A stretch of 64,000 bases of DNA from Macrosoma leucophasiata (lineage: Eukaryota; Arthropoda; Insecta; Lepidoptera; Hedylidae): assembly GCA_036365455.1 (NCBI GenBank), contig JAWQUS010000002.1, positions 6,696,001-6,760,000 of the forward strand, read 5' to 3'. The notes below the pieces were generated by a model. The model made no database searches, was not told the origin of the DNA, and was given only the letters and a program-made list of their open reading frames with translations. Both the position numbers and the translations under genes were made by a program. Positions 12,234-25,900 of this stretch are shown one piece after another. How positions within the stretch are numbered: position 1 is the stretch's first letter; each line of letters begins with the position of its first letter.

Positions 12234-15200
12234 ACTGTGCCTTTATGTTTCTTACAAAATAATACGTTTATTCATTAGTTTGTCGGCAGCATTGCACGTC
12301 GGGTGACGCGGCGTGAACCGCTGTCACGCTTACACTCTCTATTCGATACAAAATTAGAAGAATATAATATCCACTTAGGTTTACAACATACATATTAATA
12401 CTATATAGTAACATATAGTTTTGACACAAATACAGAAATATTTATATACATTAAATATGTGCCACATTTGCAGGGACTATAGAAATTGAAATCTGAGTAG
12501 AATCATTCACGAAGCGAACAAAACGGGGTAACGCAGTTTTTTGGTAAAACGAATAGACTGTGACAATGAATAATATTGCGTGAATACATTGGACTATTTG
12601 AATTACTTCGTAATTTATATTATTTTTGTTTTACTTCTATGTTCGATTTTAATACAATTGACTCGGTAGTTATGATTCTCATACATATGCCATTGATTTA
12701 CAATAATATATCTAACAACGTAAAACGATTTTAATAAACGAACATGTCTCTGAGATTCGTTATAATCTTTCAACGTGCTGGTTATGATACGACTAGAGCC
12801 AGTTTTGTCTTTATAACAATAAATTAACAAATATAACAATTAATAAGTAACGATTGAACTAAAGTGACGTCACCGTACCGTCGGCTCTGGTCCGGCAGAG
12901 TGGACGTAGTGCGCCATCGAATAAATGCAATTTCCAGTGGTCAGTGCTGCCCGATCTCGATAAACTAAACGTTTAGAAATAATAAAAATAAAATTGTAAG
13001 GCACTTCTAGATTTGAATTTATATCATTGTTCTTTTAAGTTCAATTATTTATCATTTAGGTACTTAGCGTTTGCTTTTTCTATTAGAGCTGTATCTCCTA
13101 AGGAAATCTATGAGCGCGTAGGGCGCTTTGCGGCGCTACAGGTGTCTACGACTATAGATATCTGCTATGATACCGCGACCTTGAGTACTAAGATTCTACA
13201 CACTGATTCATTTTATTCTCTAGTATCTAGACTGGAGTTAGTAACGCCTGAAACCTCGCTGGTAATCATGCGAATTGACCTTATGATGGCAGGAGTAATA
13301 TGACATGTGCGTTATGGTCAGATCTGCTAATGAGTTTGCAAGACATTACCTTATTTTAAACCGTTACTACTACGGACAATTAAAACCGTATTAAGGTTTT
13401 TTTGATTGCATCAGGGTCCGAATGTTAATTCTCATTTTGTACACCAGGGAATGGTACACTAAACTTACAGGAAATGTTAGCCATGGTCTCCTGATCTATT
13501 CGCTAGATTGTAAAATAAACAAGGGTATGAGGCATGATTGTACCCTGACTAGTGAGACTCAGACGGGTTGGCGACCCCGTGTTAAACCTACTTACCTAAT
13601 TTTCAACAACAATAAAAAGAGACAGGGATAAAAGAACGAAAGAGACAGGGTTTCTTTGGCAGAATTTGCGCAAGCGTAAATAATTTACAGAGTACCTTTC
13701 AGTCTTAATAGCTAAAAGTATTGTTAAAAATTATCTTTGGAGGGATTTTGTCTTTATAAAATTGTAATTTTATGTCATAGACATAGACCTATCTCCGGTA
13801 TTATAAAGTTTTATTTGAAAAAATATTCAGTATTTACATAATTGTGATTTCTGACTTACTTTAGCTTTTACGAAAATAATTTTGTATGAGTTGAAGAACA
13901 GTTTTTGATGACTTGATCGAACGCTACCTTTACATGGGTCACGATAAATTTAGACGCTATATTATCCACAATCGCGAATTAAGTTCCTACATAGATATTT
14001 TTTTACAATAAAGTTTGTATTTCTGAAAAGAATCTTGCATTTCTATAAAGCATTATGAAAAAGTATTTTTACATCTTAATACCTACTTGTAATTAAGTAC
14101 TAATAAATGAAAAAATGTAAAAAAAGTACTTCTACAATTAGTTTGAAAATTTATCGAGGCCACATGTATTAAGTTAATCTTAAAATAGACTTAGCTGAAA
14201 TAATAGAATTTGATAAAATTACAACCAAATTCTATTAAATTAATAAATGGCACATATTTCATAGATGATTCAACCACAACTAATAGATACGTACACTAAA
14301 CAATGTTCACCATCGGAGTTTCAATTAAAGCCTCGCCTTAATCTAAAACAACCATCTATTTCTCACAAACGTACCAAAAATCTATCTTCATAAAGTTTTC
14401 TAAATATGGCATACTTATTACTTGAGTTAAATTTAAGTTGGCATTGTTCGGCTTAATTTAGCAAAAATTTGGCATATCGAGACAGAACTAATTACGAGTA
14501 CAATAAAATAGTTTATAGCTAAAGCCTACGTTGTTAAGATAGAACACAACCAAATAATCACACAAGTTAGTGATGTACAAATACAATAGCATTTTGACAT
14601 TAATCCTATAAATTTATATATATGATAAATCTCTGCGAGCACCACTGCTACACAGAGATGGCGCTCGCGTCGTACTTTGGCAGAACTCCACTCAGGTACT
14701 CATGGAAGGAAAATTAATGTGCAGTTATATCTCAGTATACTTCCAAAATAATATTTCGTATATAATCTTCTTATCTGCTCTAGGATTGGACAAATCCTTT
14801 ATTTTGTAAGAACTACCTAATCATTTCCATGGCACGATACGTGTGTACAGAAAGCGTCAAAAACCTGCATAAATTTGGGGTTAAATTTCGTTGTATTGCA
14901 TTATAGTTAGGACCTATAGCTGCTGTATCACCATTATTTTCCGTGTAGTTTTGTAAAAATATATACTTAAATATTGTTGGCACAAACTTTAGACGTCGTC
15001 GCTCGTTCGCTTTTTTATATAGCGCTAAACGTTAACCTAAATAGGATGAGTAAATAAGTTAACGAATTTGAAAATATTATATATTATAAGCAATGTCTTT
15101 TACAAGGAATACTGCCCCAAAATTAAAAGCTAGACGTTAGAAGGTACGTCGGAAGACAAAAAGTGAATTGATTAATAAAGTTCACAACCACAAAATGTGT

Positions 15201-16827
15201 TATTACAAAGAGTTCTTAGAGTTGAGTTTGTTTGTAATGGGCAAATTCATCGCCGCGAGTAGCTCTTGCACATGAGCAAGGATTTAATTTCATATAATAC
15301 TTAGTATCTGAGCAACTAAGTTTATTGCCCGATTTGTACATTCCGTTAAATTATAGAAAGATTAAGTACATGTAAACAATAGACCATACACAGATATATC
15401 ACAACACGTAGGTACATACATTTAATTTACATTTATCCATAGAAAATAACGTACACTCAAAAATTAACTAACATTAACCTCGATTATCAAATAATACAAG
15501 ACTTTATGTAGAGTAGAACGATCAACAAGGAACTAGATAATAACATTACCAACATAAAATATAGAACATTTGAGCATTTTTTATAATATTTGCATAAAAA
15601 AATATTATCCCCTCATTTTAATATGCTTCTGTGAATGCATAGAGGTTATGTGGAAATATTCTTCTCGCGAGTCACATAATTGTCTTTTTCGTTCCTAAAT
15701 ACGCTGCTATTCTTAGTTAGTAGAAATACTTATTTATTAACACATCTGCAATACCTTTGAATTTGCTATTTTAATATATCTTAAGCTGATAGCATCAAAC
15801 CTTAACAAACATTAAATCAGAGAAAATAATTTCGACATAAATCTCAGCTATTCACAGAAGCATTCATTATCATGTTAATATTTCACTAAACTTGTGCTTC
15901 GATATGTGACTAGCAGGTTTCGGTACGGATTGTATGAATTGAATTCCGATATCTTAAATTATTATCTACCTAAATTATAGTAACGCAGGAATTGAAGTGC
16001 GCTGTATAAATTTATCTAAATACGACTAGAGAAAATAATAAGGATACTACAAAATAACAAGAAAAACATAATGAGCAAAAAAGCAAATGTAATAGCGAGC
16101 TGGGCTCGTAATAAAACATAACAATTCAATACAGACGAGGTAGTGTGTAGTGTTACTACACAAGTTACGTTACGTATCACACTCATTTATGTAATAGATT
16201 AAAATACTTCTATCGGAACCGTAGCTTCGAAGAACGACTAAGACTGCTTTTATTTAGAACATCACACATCCGAAGTCACATTAAGAAGTCTGTCATATAA
16301 AAACTTTACGAAGATCTTATCTATCTACACGTATCAATTGTTATACAAAATATCTTTATGGGCTCTCTTCAAGCTTAGCATTACGAGAATTTCGAAACAA
16401 TTATTTAAATATAACCTGGGAACTCGTTTCCCGAGGGTCTAACTCTTCTAGCTACTAGTCATTGTGGCTCTTCATCTAGATCACTTTTAATTTATCTATT
16501 AATCTATTTTGTAATCATAATAAATGCTCATACAATTCAGCATTTTGTCCGAGTCCGTGCCACTACGGTAAGGTCATCAGCTGTTGCGAGAGGCCTAATT
16601 CTTATAAAAGTCGTTCTATAAAAACATTTCCGTTGAATCGCAGCGGAAATGTGCCTACTTGCTTCAATCTAAGCGCGCGCCACATGTTAGAACGAGATGC
16701 AATTCAACGACAATTTAGTTATGAGAATTAAGCCCCTGGACATACCAACCCGATCTCTTAAATCACGGTGATTAGTGTCGGGAAGGGTATACGACGCGAG
16801 CGGTATGAGTGAGCATGGAGTCGGTTA

Positions 16828-16990
16828 CTATGCGAGCGATTTGCTTTGGTATTCGCCAGTCGCTTGGGATCTGTCGTCAGATCTCTCGACCTTTTCATAA
16901 GGCTTTTCGAGTTTCGACCGTTTGGGCTCGGCGTCGAGTGGCCGGTGCGACTTCATGTGCGCGCTACGACTTTTTACTTTGTTAAATACT
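16828..16990 (-). CDS. TRERF1-like exon 15: end of C-terminal finger and stop
   Basis: Acceptor TATGTTTCAG. One base completes Lys, then VFNKVKSRSAHMKSHRP closes the finger (His 918, 922) and a charged tail ends at YQSKSLA with TAG at 16830-16828. The VKSRSAHMKSH string is nearly invariant in this family. Confidence 0.95.
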
Positions 16991-19900
16991 CTGAAACATA
17001 ACAGGATACTCTATTAGAAACAGCAACTGAAAGAAAAGAAAGGAAGCCGAAAACTTTTAATAGAAATAATTAAAACAAAAAAACAAAACGAAGCAGAACT
17101 GCGGCAAAGCAAAGCGTTAGGAGCGTGGAAACTTATATATGACCGTAGAACATATACACAAAATATTTTTAACACTAATCCTACCGTAAGTGCGTTAAAA
17201 TAAAATACCTATACACTAATGACTGTACGCGAGGACAAAAATGTTATTTTAATGAAAATTATTCATATTTACAATGTATAGGTAATAAATATCCTACACA
17301 GTACGGTCCCTGAGAAGGTGGCGTATAATTATTTATCCTCAAGACATCCTTAACATATAGCGCGTAAGGCAATTTCGTTTAATACACCAACTTTGACAGA
17401 AGAGAACATTCATTATGTATTATTTCATGAAACCATCACTATTGTAGTCACAGGAATCGAACTATGTCGAAAAGTCTTTATCTACAATACAATAAGCAGG
17501 TTATTTTACGATGAAGGTACTAAAACATTAACTTGACATGCTATCATCAATCAACACCAATAACATTGAATCGAAACACTGATCCAGCAAATGTTCAAAT
17601 ACGCATCAATTAACGTTTTGGCATAGTGTATTTCAACTGAATTCACCGAACCAGTGGGCATTCTAACATAATACATACACATAATATATTCCCACCCATT
17701 ATAGTTAGTCTACTAAGCTGTATGATAAGTAATTAATACTTTAATCATACTTATATCATAATGCATGCGCAATTTAAGTGAAACTAAGAACCTATTTGCA
17801 TCTTTGTACTATTTGGCACAATTAGAGCACTGAATGAGGATAATGAACAGGAAACAAAGAGTTCCACGTAAATTGCAGTTGCGCGTTTTCGCTGTCGTTG
17901 TCGACATTGGAAGCAGTATGGCCGGCGAGTTTCATTCCCAGGACTTACTTCCCGCAGATCTTGCAAGGGAACTCTTCGTTTTCGTACGACGTGGGCGAGG
18001 ATGTACAGGACGCGGGGCCGTGCGGAACCTGGCCTACTGAACCCTGAATGTGGACAAGCCGAACGTGTTAAACCCTGATACTTAATCCTCAGCAAGCCTG
18101 AAGACAAAGTGAAGCCCAGTGTTTGTGACCGTGCTTACTTGAGAAGACGCCTGCTGATCGGTGTGCCAGCTTCGTAAATACAGCGTTTTGTAATCTTTCG
18201 TTACCTTCTTCCAAAAATAATAGAACTGCACGCACTGCTTCGAATCTTTCGTTCGTATCTGTAATAGAGAACGGATGTTAAGCTTATTGAGTTTTATTAA
18301 AATTATAATAGGAAGGTAATGAAGGGCACGCGGGAAAGAGATGTGTCATTGAATGATACTACATTATTAAAACTTGTGTATATTCGAGTTTTATGTGCAA
18401 AAATACATTACATATAATTATAAACAAATTTCAAATTTAAAAAATTGCAGATAATTTATGAAATTGTAGCAATATATATATATATATATAATGTATATAT
18501 AAAATTTTTAAAACAATTGTAATAATTCGTATTAAGATTACAATTAAAAAAATACTATAATAAAAGATAAATATATAAATATAAAAAAAGAGATTGTTGT
18601 TGTGCAAAAATGGTGGGAATTTTCTTATAAAGTTTCCATAAAGTTAAAGCCACTTTTAGTAAGACTTTAAAAATTACTTCTCGTGTTGCTTCCAATACTT
18701 CATAAAAAGATTTTATTAAAGTCCCCATCACTATACTGGACCTATCTCATCATGTTCCACGTGGAATCAAAACATCAAGATAGAGACAGAACTGACAGCA
18801 AATTCGAATAAATGAACATTCATATTTTAAACTCTGTTCGTTCAGTGTTTTCTATTGTTTTTTTGTTGAAAAGTTCACAAATTGCTGTTGGTTTGGGACC
18901 ACCTTCAGGCCTTTTATGTAACTCAGTTAACATCAATTTCATAGGTAATATGCAGTAGGTACAATGTTGTAATCCTAAATATGCATCTCATGCGCCGAAT
19001 ATTGCGAATGATCTGCAGAAATTGAAGGAGTTTTGAGAGCAGTTTTGAAGTATTGTTCCGCTGAAAGAACATATTTGAGCTTCTTTCCCAAGTTAAAAAA
19101 GCTTCTTTGCCAATGAAGCGTCAAAAATTCTACAGGTCCTATAGTCTATTGAACTTGACAATGCCATCAGAAATCTTGGTTCAATCCGCGTACAAACTCT
19201 CGATTTCCTAACAAATTCTTTGAGATTTGTAAGCAACCCTAGTAACAGTAAGTCGTCAAATGCTATAAAAGTTCGCATCGTAATGGCTAAGTCCCGCTGA
19301 GATGATGATGGGGGCCGCAGGGCGCGACATGAGTTTAGCTCAAGGTGCGCGGTATCTCGATAGACCAAGTAATATCGTGAAAGCGGTAGATAGTATGCTT
19401 AGCTAGAAAACTTTGGTTTTGCGAAGCATTCTGACACATATCCCGGCCCAAATTAGTCGCTAGCAACTGCTATTCTTACAACGACGACCCGGTTAGTCCA
19501 GCGGTGTGTGACTACCGCCTGTTTCGAAGGGTCGAGGGTACGGTACTAGGACAAATGGTTGTATGGCCTATAAATATTTGTTTCTGGGTGAGCGCGTATG
19601 TGTCGTGTGTGTAAATTAGGTGCCAACCGACGACACAGGTTTATACCTAGTGTGGGGCTATAAGTGTAAGCGTATTATATTATGTTTGCTTACCAGTTGA
19701 GAAATTCTAAAGAAGTCCTTATCGTAATGGCTAAGTCCGGCTAAGAAGGCTTCGACTTCGTCGGGCGTCCAACGCGACTCGTGCTGCGTAGGCGCGGCGG
19801 GGCGCGACATGAGCCGCAGGGTGGCCGCGCGGATGTCTCCCCCGCACTCGCCGAGCGTCTGCAGAGCGTACTCTCTCGTGTGCCCGCCCACTGGCATCGC

Positions 19901-22900
19901 TGCACACATCGCCAGCTCCATGAACATGCGCACTGCGGAGATAACACGTTGCTTTTTTGTTGACTCCTTTAATATTTTTGAATAAAACGTGGCACACAAG
20001 CATGCAGCTCAGGTGGATTTTAAGTGATGACTACAGCAGCCCATTGATATCTACAATCTAAATAATAATAAGAGGTCAAAATGTAGATGCGTTGCCATCC
20101 CTGACACCTAAGTTTTGCATCTGTGATAGTTATTAAGGGACCATACATAACCATTTAAGCGGTACACGATAGTGCCACTTGGCGGCATATGGATTAGGTA
20201 ATTGCGGTGGAGCCGCCCGCGAGTTCCATCATTGCAATTCTATCACCAGTAAAATGTATACAGATTTTTTTTTACACACCTTCATTGTCGTCTAATGCGT
20301 CATTGATGCCAGGATCCCAAAGCAGTTGTTCCGGCGCTCGATGTAGGTCGATACGGTCATTACATAGTTCAGGTATCTCCGCTTGGTGATCCATTCCAAT
20401 GTTTATTCGCGGCAGGCGAGGCTCTTCTAGGTGCGCTAGAATGTCACTCTCACTGGGAATACCTGGGTGGTTAAAAAACGTTGCTTAATGGGATTCCTTA
20501 TAAGCTACGGAACCCTAAAAATGGAATCGGCGATAGAACTCAATTTGCCGAGTCACGTTTCTTAGGGATTCTACTTGCACGTAAGTAGGTAGTCATGTCT
20601 CTGGCCTGATCAGCCTCTAAACATTTTCGTCTCGTAGACCCTTCGCCCTTTTTTCGGTTTTGCATAATATTTACTTTTTGCAAATTCATCAACTTCAAAT
20701 GTGTTTTAGTCAGCGGGTTTAAGTAGGTCGATATACACTACTTTAGGTGAAGGTATCACAAAGGACTCGCTTATTTTCCAACCTTATTTAAGCAAAGGTT
20801 CGAAGACAAGATATATGATTTCTTAAGAATAGCGCAAAAGATATCGTTTGTTGTATTCGTGTTATATCGAAATACTATTCAAATAATATTTTGTACTATT
20901 ATCCAGAGATCTTTCTAACCAGAAGTAAATAAAAAAAATGGTTTTAGTCTTTTCGTATTGTGTAACTGGCAAATATCCAAATCAACGTAAGACTAACGCC
21001 AGGTTCACATTATGTCGTGTCGTGGCGCAATCGGTTTCATATATCCACTATGACATTAGTGTGTCGCATATGCGGTGGCAGTCAAAGTAAATGTAGCGTC
21101 TGGCGCGCCATGATACACCTCGACACAATAGTGTGAGCTCATTACCCTGGCGTAAGAGTCGTAATTCAATATTTTATTTATTAATATTTAATTTTTTGCA
21201 GTTGTTAGTAGTTGCTAGCAACACATGCTAGTTAATTATGAATTTAAAGAGAAAATGTAATGAAAAAGATTGAAAAAGACGATCCCAGTCGAAATCGATT
21301 TTTTTTCTTTAATTTCGAATGATGTATTTAACATGTGAAGGCAGGCTTTTGTCCAGCCGCAAACTTCTTTTGGCTGAAATGATATGTCAATATAGAAGCG
21401 TATTTGCGACGGTAACTTACCATTGGACAGTTCAACGAGCAGTCCAGATCCCTCTCTTTCGGGATACAGTATCGGCTGTGGAGTATAGTGATTGATGGTA
21501 CGACGCATGCGCGAGCGATAGGGACCGGCCGGCGACGCCCGTCGTTTGCGACGCTGCGGTGACGCCGGCACACTGCTCGGACTTAAGAACACCGCTGGTA
21601 CCGTGTCCCGACCTTCCACACACACCTGTAATGCAATGGTCATCAGTCTATTTGCTTAGGTCTTTCTACAACAGGGCTCAAGCTAGAATTAGCTCATATT
21701 ACGATGTCATTTTACGACCCTATATCGGTTAAAAATAAAAAAGGGAAGGCATAAGTACTACTGTTAGTAGAAAATGGGTACCTGCAGAGTTGAAGTATCA
21801 TGCTGCCATTGATGTATTGCAGGTATAGAATTTGAAGATATACGATGTAGTCGACGCAATGGACGCTGGTGCGAAAAATCACGAGGGCTGCTGGATAAAA
21901 GGGGGTCTTCCGAATTTAGCATGATACGACGCGGAGTAGGCGACGGTTCTAAGGCATAAGCATCTAATGATTTACATTCCTCAGGCAGTACTTCTTCTAA
22001 GGCTTCTTCAACCTGAAAAAAAAGAGAATGTTCCAGAACAGTGCAACCAGGTATCAGTGATATAGAAATTAAAAATATACATACTTCTTCTTGACTAGAC
22101 ATAGTGGCAGTAAAAAAGGCTGCTGATAATGGGGACGATGCACGAGGTGCGGTATGTGCTGGTGATTGAGCATCATGAGAAGCTGGTGGCGTTGGATATG
22201 CTAGTCCGGGTGAAGGTACGGGTTGGGTAGAGTAGCTCCCACTAGGTGATGCAGCTGTGTAAGCTAAACCTGGTGAATCTCCCGTTGTATATGAGAATCC
22301 TGGCGAACTCTCGGTGTATCCAATACCCGGTGACGGCACAGGCGAACCTCCATGACATGCTCCAAAATCCGCTAAAGATTCGGGTAGAGGCGAATTTAAT
22401 ACGGCAGCAAGTCGTCGACTGGACGGGAAAGTGACCGGTGATCGTTCTCGTATAGAAGCAGCCACTGTGGCATAGTCTTCTAATGAAGCTAGCTCGTCCA
22501 GATGGTCTGGAGTAGTAGTGAATTGGAAAGTGTCTTCGTTGAGAGCCGGCGAAAAATATCCATCATCGGAATTAAACGATACACCAAACAGTTCGGGCCG
22601 AAAGGTGAATTCTTGTTGAGGGGACGATTGACCTGGATCGGATGCTGATCGTTTTACCACCTGAAATAAATAGAAAATAGTTAAAAAATATTTTTGCTTT
22701 GATTAAGAGGTCTTTTATCAATTGGTGACCAAAATATGGCACATACCTTCGTACTGCCTTTTTTCAACAATTCAATCAGTGTAGAATCTTTATGGCCTGC
22801 TGTGATATTGGCCGTGACATTTGCAGCTACAGTTATAACCGGTGGTGCTCTTGGCGATACAAATTGTGCAGATGTGGCAGCCGGGGAAGCTGGGGAGACT

Positions 22901-25900
22901 ACAGAGGACTTCGTGCTTGTTAACGGTGGCGGTGCTGGAGTCACGAATCCTGAACGAGATGTGATTGTATCCGTAGTTGAACCTAAAAAATATTTTTTGT
23001 TGTACAGATGTTAGTGCAACTTATTCTATCACAGCACATTTTCGCATGTTACCTGTTGTGCTCGTTGATGTTGCAGTTGCCCCTCGTCGGCTTATAATTT
23101 TCTCTTCAATGAGTGCTCTCACAGATACCGAAGCTGTTTGTAGAGGTGGCCCCGTAGATTCCTTTTTGTCCAATTTCTTGTTATCCGAGTCCTGATAAAG
23201 TGATTCAAATTTAATTAAATAGACACAAATAGAACTAACTTTCTCTTATTTGGCAGTTGATAAATTATATAATTATATCCACATAAGTTATAGGTCATCG
23301 AAGTCTCGGGCAAATAAAAGAGTGCTTTATTCCATTTACAAACCAGTACATCAAAATCTCGTACCTTTTTGAAGTATCCACCATGTAAACGCATATGGCC
23401 GTTCAGAGCTGGAATATTTTTGAATTTTCGATGACACAGATTGCATTCGACCGGCTTCACTTCACTGGGTCGAGGCGCGCTCGCCCCACTGCCCGCGCCC
23501 CCTGCCGAACTGCCACTCCCACTTCCACATTTCGGACTCGCCTGCTGACCCTGTCAAATTTACGATGAGTTCACAAAAGTCGTAAAGGCTTTGGAACAAG
23601 GCACGATATGCTGATGATTGAACATTATCCAGGAGGTGCGGATTGGGTAGAGTAGTTCCCACTAGGTGATACAGCTGTGTCAGCGAAACTAGAAGAAGTT
23701 CCCGTTTTGTATGAGAACCCTGGAGAGCTTTCGATGTATCTAAAACCAATGGAGCAAGCTAACCTCCATTTTCAATATCCGCTAAGGATTCGGGATAGGC
23801 GAATTTAATACGGGCGGGCACAATTCGGACTCCCCTGCTGAGCTTGTAAAATTTACGATGACTTCACAAAAGTCGAAAAGACTTTGGAACCTATTACGTA
23901 CTTTGTAATTTCAAGGCATAAACTTTCGATCTTCAGCTCGTTAATATTCCAAGTTAATTAATGGATTTTGATGGACTTCGCGTAATCTTCGCCGGTTTAA
24001 AAGGGAACACGTAATTATAGGTCAATCCAACGCCGTAAACAGGTGGCAAATTCTTTTCATGGCTTTTAAATGGCTTTTATCGGTCGAACTGGGAAGTTCG
24101 AAAATAAAAAGAAGTGATAAAATATTTTGTATAATTTCCACGGGCGGGTGGCGCACTGCAGTTATTCATTCATCTAAAATTTTAATTACTTGCGGATTTC
24201 CGTACCGCGGCGGCATCCGCGCCGTGGACATTAGCTCCGCCGGATAATGCTAACTTTAAAATGCATTAGTAATTCTAATTATGGAACATTTGTTCAGTAG
24301 TTTCAACATCGTACCTACATAACATAGAACGAATAAACTTATTTTCCGATATAAAATATTAATTAAGTACTTATTGCGTATAATCTACGCGTTTGTTATT
24401 ATGTAAGTAGGTATCTACGTTAGTATGACTACTATGAAAAGTGTTGTAGGAGATATTGATGGGAGAGCAACAGTGATCATTAATTAATCGTTTGAGGTTG
24501 CCTAATTTATAATCTCAAAGTATTTTTTTTTAATTCAAATGAGGCCTTATGAGTTTTACTGCATATGTTAACTGCATGTTTATATACCACTTCTATGGCT
24601 ATTGATATGAAATTTAAACGTTTAGACGGGAACAGAATGGCTCAGCACAATTTTTGAGTCTGGATAAAATAAAATATTGCATTTGCGACTTACAGACGGC
24701 ATATTTACCCGCAAAATTTATAGAAGAGACTACACAGAGGAGAAGAATGCATAGTTAGGGTTGTGAACCTACATTTTGTAAGGCCATTGTTACTTTCTAT
24801 ACAAATAATAACATTTGAATGGCGCTCTCGCAATTAAAGTAGGTGAATAAAACGGCAACCCTAACAACTTTCATAAGTATTCATAACTTATATTCTTTTA
24901 TGCTTATTGCCTATATGTTTACACGAGTCTACTACTTATCATTAGTACTAATCAGTAAGTACACATCCGCTTAGTGGCAAGTGAGAAGTAATCGTTAACA
25001 TCTAACATCAAACAAGCATATAGTTAACATTGATGGTAACATCTACATTAAAAGAAGAGATTTTAATGTTGATGCGTTGTCACTCCAGAGGTCTAAGGCC
25101 ACCTGACCGGAACACGATAGCGCTGAACATAACATTTAGCGGCAAGTAGATGGTAATGCGGTGGTGCCTACGCCCGCAAGCTCCGTCACTGGAGCATAGT
25201 TGCTCCAGTGATAGTAACGCTATTTTGATTTTTTGTCATTGTGTGTCGTCATCGTAATTTCAATGTTGGTACTATTTTTCCTACAAATATTTTATCAGAT
25301 TATAATTTCAGCCTGCCCAGGATAACAGAAGCTGACAAGCAACTGAAACATCGAGAGAGATTTCATTTTCTTTTGTGTAATGTACGGTCTGACGTTCTTG
25401 GATGGATGCAGAGATAACTAGTAGCGTCTGTAATCTTAAAAAGACTAAACAACAATATAGTAAAACAGCATCCACCAGGTCTAAAATAAATAAATTTATG
25501 CTCGTATTTTTATTTATTTTGGACTTAAATTATATAAAATTACTAGCTGTCCCGGCAAACTTCGTATCGCCCGAAAAAATAAAAAGAAAATGTCCAAAAA
25601 TGTTATGAAAAATAGATGTTGGCCGATTCTCATAGATACCGGATAAGCACAAATCGGTCAAGCCGTTTCGGAGGAGTATGGCAACGAAAACTGTGACACG
25701 AGAATTTTGTATATTAGATAAATAAATTTATATAGGTATTCATTTATTTTGGGATGGAATAAAATTCTATAAAACAGGAAACAATGATCCTCAATATACC
25801 GTGCTTTGTCACTATACAAAGAAAATCTCTTATTTGGTTTTCCCTTACATGTTGCCAGACGAATTGTCTTTAAGTGTTCTAACGCTGTTAATGTTGGCTT

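Larger units (their letters stand above)
5484..16827. other. Convergent 3' flank between the two host genes
   Basis: About 11.3 kb between the two stop codons without a credible coding exon. It holds old repeats (5700-5870, 5950-6130, 6270-6345, 7350-7480), MITEs at 8377-8531 and 12031-12233, and otherwise unique A+T-rich sequence. The stretches 8.6-11.1 kb and 12.3-16.8 kb show almost no recognisable repeats, which fits long 3' UTRs. Short ORFs here have no recognisable features. Confidence 0.5.

Noticed and set aside
13013..13303. 96-codon + strand ORF in the convergent 3' flank
   Set aside because: No recognisable motif, A+T-rich codon use, no splice or start support; lies in probable 3' UTR of the opposite gene.
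17784..18107. 107-codon - strand ORF over exon 14
   Set aside because: It is a different frame from the zinc-finger exon (17949-18043) and crosses its splice sites; a shadow of the real exon.
20280..20452. Alternative exon 11 acceptor 10 bases downstream
   Set aside because: It would leave the wrong phase after exon 10; the acceptor at 20463 restores frame exactly.
23462..23749. 95-codon - strand ORF as an extra exon
   Set aside because: It crosses exon 5 in another frame and runs through the decayed exon copy; no consistent donor or acceptor.
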